Source of the DNA: Lytechinus pictus
Taxonomy: Eukaryota > Echinodermata > Echinoidea > Temnopleuroida > Toxopneustidae
Length of the DNA stretch: 64,000 bases
Assembly (NCBI RefSeq): GCF_037042905.1
Contig: NC_087252.1
Span: forward strand, 22,461,701-22,525,700
Reading direction: 5' to 3'
Below, one piece after another: positions 61,201 through 64,000 of this stretch. Position numbers and translations under genes: made by a program. Position 1 is the first letter of the stretch. Each line of letters starts with the position of its first letter. The notes below the pieces were generated by a model. The model searched no databases, had not been told where the DNA came from, and saw only the letters and a program-made list of their open reading frames with translations.

Positions 61201-63481
61201 TATTTTTTATGTTGTTTCGCGAGTGTTTATATAGGGTTGCTTTAGTCATCTCTGCGACTTATGACCCGGCTTTGAACTTATGAAAATGGCCTTAAATAAT
61301 GTATTTCTTCGTCTTTTTCATAAAAGCGTAAAATTTGCGTCCGTCACCAACACGTTGAGTCTGCCCCAGCTGATTATCACCTTAAACTGCAGCAAATCAA
61401 AGTCCCGATCGATGTCGCTTTGGTAGTTGAAGCCGTCATCAAGAACTTCAAGAAAGCTGAGGCTCGCGATACACTCGTCCCGTCTTTGGGTGATCTGAGA
61501 TGATATGAAAGAATGGCAGATCATTAATGTTTAGTTTCACCTTTTGGGGCGGGAAGGTGGGGGTCGAAATTAAATGTTAAACTTCATTCCGAATCGGTTT
61601 GATATAAAACGCGTGCTGCAGTACCACCCGGCTAACAACAACTGTACCCTCCTTGCCTACCCCTCGAACACCCCGCCCCCTTTCTCAATTTGTATATTTT
61701 CATATCATAAAGGGATGGTCCGGGCTGAAAATATTTATATCGTAATACATAGAGTAGAATTCACTGAGCAAAATGACGAAAATTTCATCAAAATCGGATA
61801 ACAAACAATAAAGTTATTGAAGTTTAAAGTTTAGCAATATTTTGTGAAAAAAGTCGTCATGAATATTCATTAGGTGGGCTGATGATGTCACATCCCCACT
61901 TTCCGTTTTATTATGTTATTACATAAAAACATATTTTTTTCATTATCCCATACTTGTGTGAATAATATGTCTCTCTTATAAATGAAATAAGTTGCAGCAA
62001 TAAATATCTTATGCAATAAATCAGTTGTCAATCCAATTTTTCTAGTTCTTGGGAGAAAAAAATTGAATAAACCTAATTTCATATAATAAAATACAAAAGA
62101 ACAAGTGGGGATGTGACATCATCAGCTCACCTAATGAATATTCATGATGACTGTTTTCACAAAATATTGCTAAATTTTAAAATTCAATAACTGTCTTATT
62201 TGTTATCCGATTTTGATGAAATTTTCGGCATTTTGCTCAGTGAATTCTACTCTATTTAATAAGCTATAAATACTTTCAGCATGGACCATCCCTTTAAATA
62301 ATTGATACCACAAATGAAAGATATATGCTTGCATGGGTCGTTGAGGGTGTATGTTTGTGTGTGTGGGGGGGGGGGGGTCGGTGATGTAACGAGTGAATAA
62401 CATTCAGGTGGCAAGTTTGCATATTTGGAATAAGGGGGAATAAGCCTGTATCTGAAAGAAAAATACATGCGAGCAAAGATCGAGGGAGAGAGAGATCGAG
62501 AGAGCATTAAAAGTACATTTTCCATATTTTGTCTAAATCACCGTTATAATTATGTCGATTCGACCTGACATTCGAAAGTACTACTTTGATGAATACAAAT
62601 TATGATGAATATGCCCCCTTCCATTATTTTTGAAAATTTTTGGGGTTCTACATATCCCATTCAAAATCTATCTGACTGAATATTGTGCACCATGACTTGA
62701 GACCACAATTTATACCCAAACCCATCACTACCTGTTTTAATCGTAGATCATCGACTTCATACGGTGCTTTTATGAAGTCTACCGCCTTGTAGTGCGGCGT
62801 TGATTGCTGCTCATTGCCATTGGTTGGGATTGTTTTATCTTTGCTAGATTCAGTCAAAAAGAACGAATGGCAGGCAGAGTTTTCTCTGTTAAAAAAAATA
62901 AAATAGAAAATAAAAAACAACGCTTGAAATTCATATTCTAATTGTTTCACCTATTTCATTCATTATTTTGTTCATTTGGATATTTATTCATTTATTCGTT
63001 TATGAAATTATTACCAATTAGTTTATTACATTATTAACTTATGATTTATTCATTTATCAATCTATTTGTATTTTATGTATTCATGGATGCATTTTTTTTT
63101 CATTTACTCATCTATTTATTTATTTATTTATTGATATTCATAGTAATCTCATATATTCATGTCATTTATTTCTGATATATATTCATTCAATCACTTACAC
63201 ATTAAGTGACTTATTTATTCTCGAATACATTAATTGTTTGTGCTTCTTAATTCATCTATCCAATTAATTATGATAATTAATTCATAACTGATGGATTAGA
63301 CACTTCTTTTTATACCTGTGTTCTACCGCCGCCACGATGCATCCACAGGAGGCGATATCCATACATATGCTGGTGTATAATGTTCTACATCCACCAAGTC
63401 CATGGCTGAAGATGATGACTGGATACTTGGTCTTGGATTCACTCAGTTTACCATGCCAATGGGCAGGTAGCTTGATGTTTT
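58208..63481 (-). CDS. Platelet-activating factor acetylhydrolase (PLA2G7/PAFAH2 family), 5' part missing
   Basis: Seven exons join in phase: 63316-63481, 62732-62885, 61381-61494, 60814-60905, 60004-60189, 58996-59144 and 58208-58365, about 339 aa ending at TGA. They align with human PLA2G7/PAFAH2 throughout: YPVIIFSHGLGGCRTLYTSI, DIASCGCIVAAVEHR, then the nucleophile elbow ICGHSYGGATTIATL (catalytic Ser), CGVACDPWGYPL (catalytic Asp; human has LDAWMFPL), PMLFINTEKFQ, MITIRGMDHQ (catalytic His; human GSVHQ) and AFLSKYI near the end. The enzyme removes the sn-2 acetyl or oxidised acyl chain from PAF-like phospholipids. Whether it is secreted or cytosolic cannot be told, because the N-terminal exons (roughly 100 residues) lie beyond 64000. 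It is convergent with VPS26C. All GT-AG sites are good and no frameshift is seen. Confidence 0.93.
59467..59905. repeat. ATC/CAC trinucleotide microsatellite
   Basis: About 440 bp of ATC, ATT and CCA variants in the acetylhydrolase intron between 58996-59144 and 60004-60189. Met/Asp/Val-rich and His-rich open frames over it are artefacts. Confidence 0.85.
60230..60620. repeat. AAATTCAAAATT low-complexity block
   Basis: Degenerate repeats of about 10 bp (AAATTCAAAA/TTTAAAATTC) fill roughly 390 bp of acetylhydrolase intron. Confidence 0.75.
61710..62294. mobile_element. Complete palindromic MITE, 585 bp, TA duplication
   Basis: AAGGGATGGTCC at the left and GGACCATCCCTT at the right are inverted, with TA on each side (61708-61709, 62295-62296). 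The halves mirror each other through AGCAAAATG(A/C)CGAAAATTTC and GATGATGTCACATCCCCACT. It is the best-preserved member of the family represented at 10195, 24480 and 33087, and lies in an acetylhydrolase intron. Confidence 0.85.
62950..63260. repeat. TTTATTCATT low-complexity block
   Basis: AT-rich degenerate repeats (ATTCATTTATT variants) in the acetylhydrolase intron next to exon 63316-63481. Confidence 0.7.
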
Positions 63482-63539
63482 CTACGGGCAGGGATTGAAA
63501 GATTGAAAGACAAATGGCAATGAATTTATCTCATATAGG

Positions 63540-63584
<45 letters not shown>

Positions 63585-64000
63585 TTTGTTGTTAATTTTT
63601 CCGTAAGATTAAAAATATCATACAATTATACAAATAAAAATGTACAGTATATACAAGCAAGATAAAATTACGGCTGGTAGCCCATATTCAGCTGCAACTG
63701 TATTGTTGCTGCTGGTCTTCCATGGGGCCAATGCAATGTAAGACAATATGACAAATCATAACATGAAATATAATCCATTGATAATGATATAACGATATAA
63801 TTAATCATTTGAACAATTAAGGCAGCGAACATGAAGACAGTTTCTTTGTCATGTTTGTTATTGTTGCACCTGCTGTTTAATAGCACAAAAAACAATGGAA
63901 TTAAGAAAAAAAAACTAGGCTTGTACTCAGAAATAAGCTGGCTAGCAAATCAAACTCATGGAAGCATAGCAACTGTGAAATAATGACTGCCTGGTGATTT
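63482..64000. other. Intron upstream of the first visible acetylhydrolase exon
   Basis: It contains a (TA)n microsatellite at about 63550-63579. I see no exon of the missing N-terminal part here. Confidence 0.5.

Overview
The window looks like nuclear DNA of a deuterostome invertebrate, most likely an echinoid (sea urchin). The evidence is short intron-split exons, a C-type-lectin/HYR/SEA membrane protein, a vertebrate-like 297-residue VPS26C, tRNA-derived SINEs, very abundant short inverted-repeat elements, and many G/C homopolymer runs. The species call is inference. No bacterial-type operons or CRISPR arrays are present.

Four protein-coding host genes could be assembled exon by exon, with GT-AG splice sites and continuous reading phase. 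(1) 1959-5421, minus: a two-exon P-loop sulfotransferase-like protein of 311 aa. (2) 11291-25119, minus: a twelve-exon, 744-aa predicted type II membrane protein with a long acidic cytoplasmic N-terminus, one membrane span, a SEA domain, a Thr/Pro mucin-like linker, a HYR domain and a C-terminal C-type lectin domain. (3) 35771-54123, plus: the complete seven-exon gene for VPS26C (DSCR3), 297 aa. (4) 58208-63481, minus: the C-terminal seven exons of a platelet-activating-factor acetylhydrolase (PLA2G7/PAFAH2 family) whose 5' exons lie beyond the window. VPS26C and the acetylhydrolase are convergent; the lectin gene and VPS26C are divergent. Two near-identical tRNA-Gly(CCC) genes lie between the lectin gene and VPS26C.

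Much of the rest is mobile or repetitive DNA. A 4.95-kb foldback element (30758-35709) has two roughly 1.4-1.7-kb inverted arms, each a unique outer block plus an array of about 47-bp repeats. It is inserted 61 bp upstream of the VPS26C start codon and flanked by an 8-bp near-perfect target duplication. VPS26C introns hold a non-autonomous LTR element, three TTAA-flanked elements, a G-rich 40-bp minisatellite, SINEs, a Penelope-like fragment with a hammerhead-like motif and a 13-bp target duplication, and a Tc1-type transposon with an uninterrupted 347-aa DD34E transposase. Elsewhere there are hAT-like MITEs with 8-bp duplications, TA- and TWA-type MITEs, and a SINE whose 5' end resembles 7SL RNA/Alu.

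The host genes do not form one pathway: they concern endosomal retrieval (VPS26C), phospholipid hydrolysis, probable sulfate transfer, and a cell-surface lectin. What links them is the insertion load, which reaches a promoter, introns and the edge of exons. All element classes are assigned by reading ends and flanks by eye; no database search was run.
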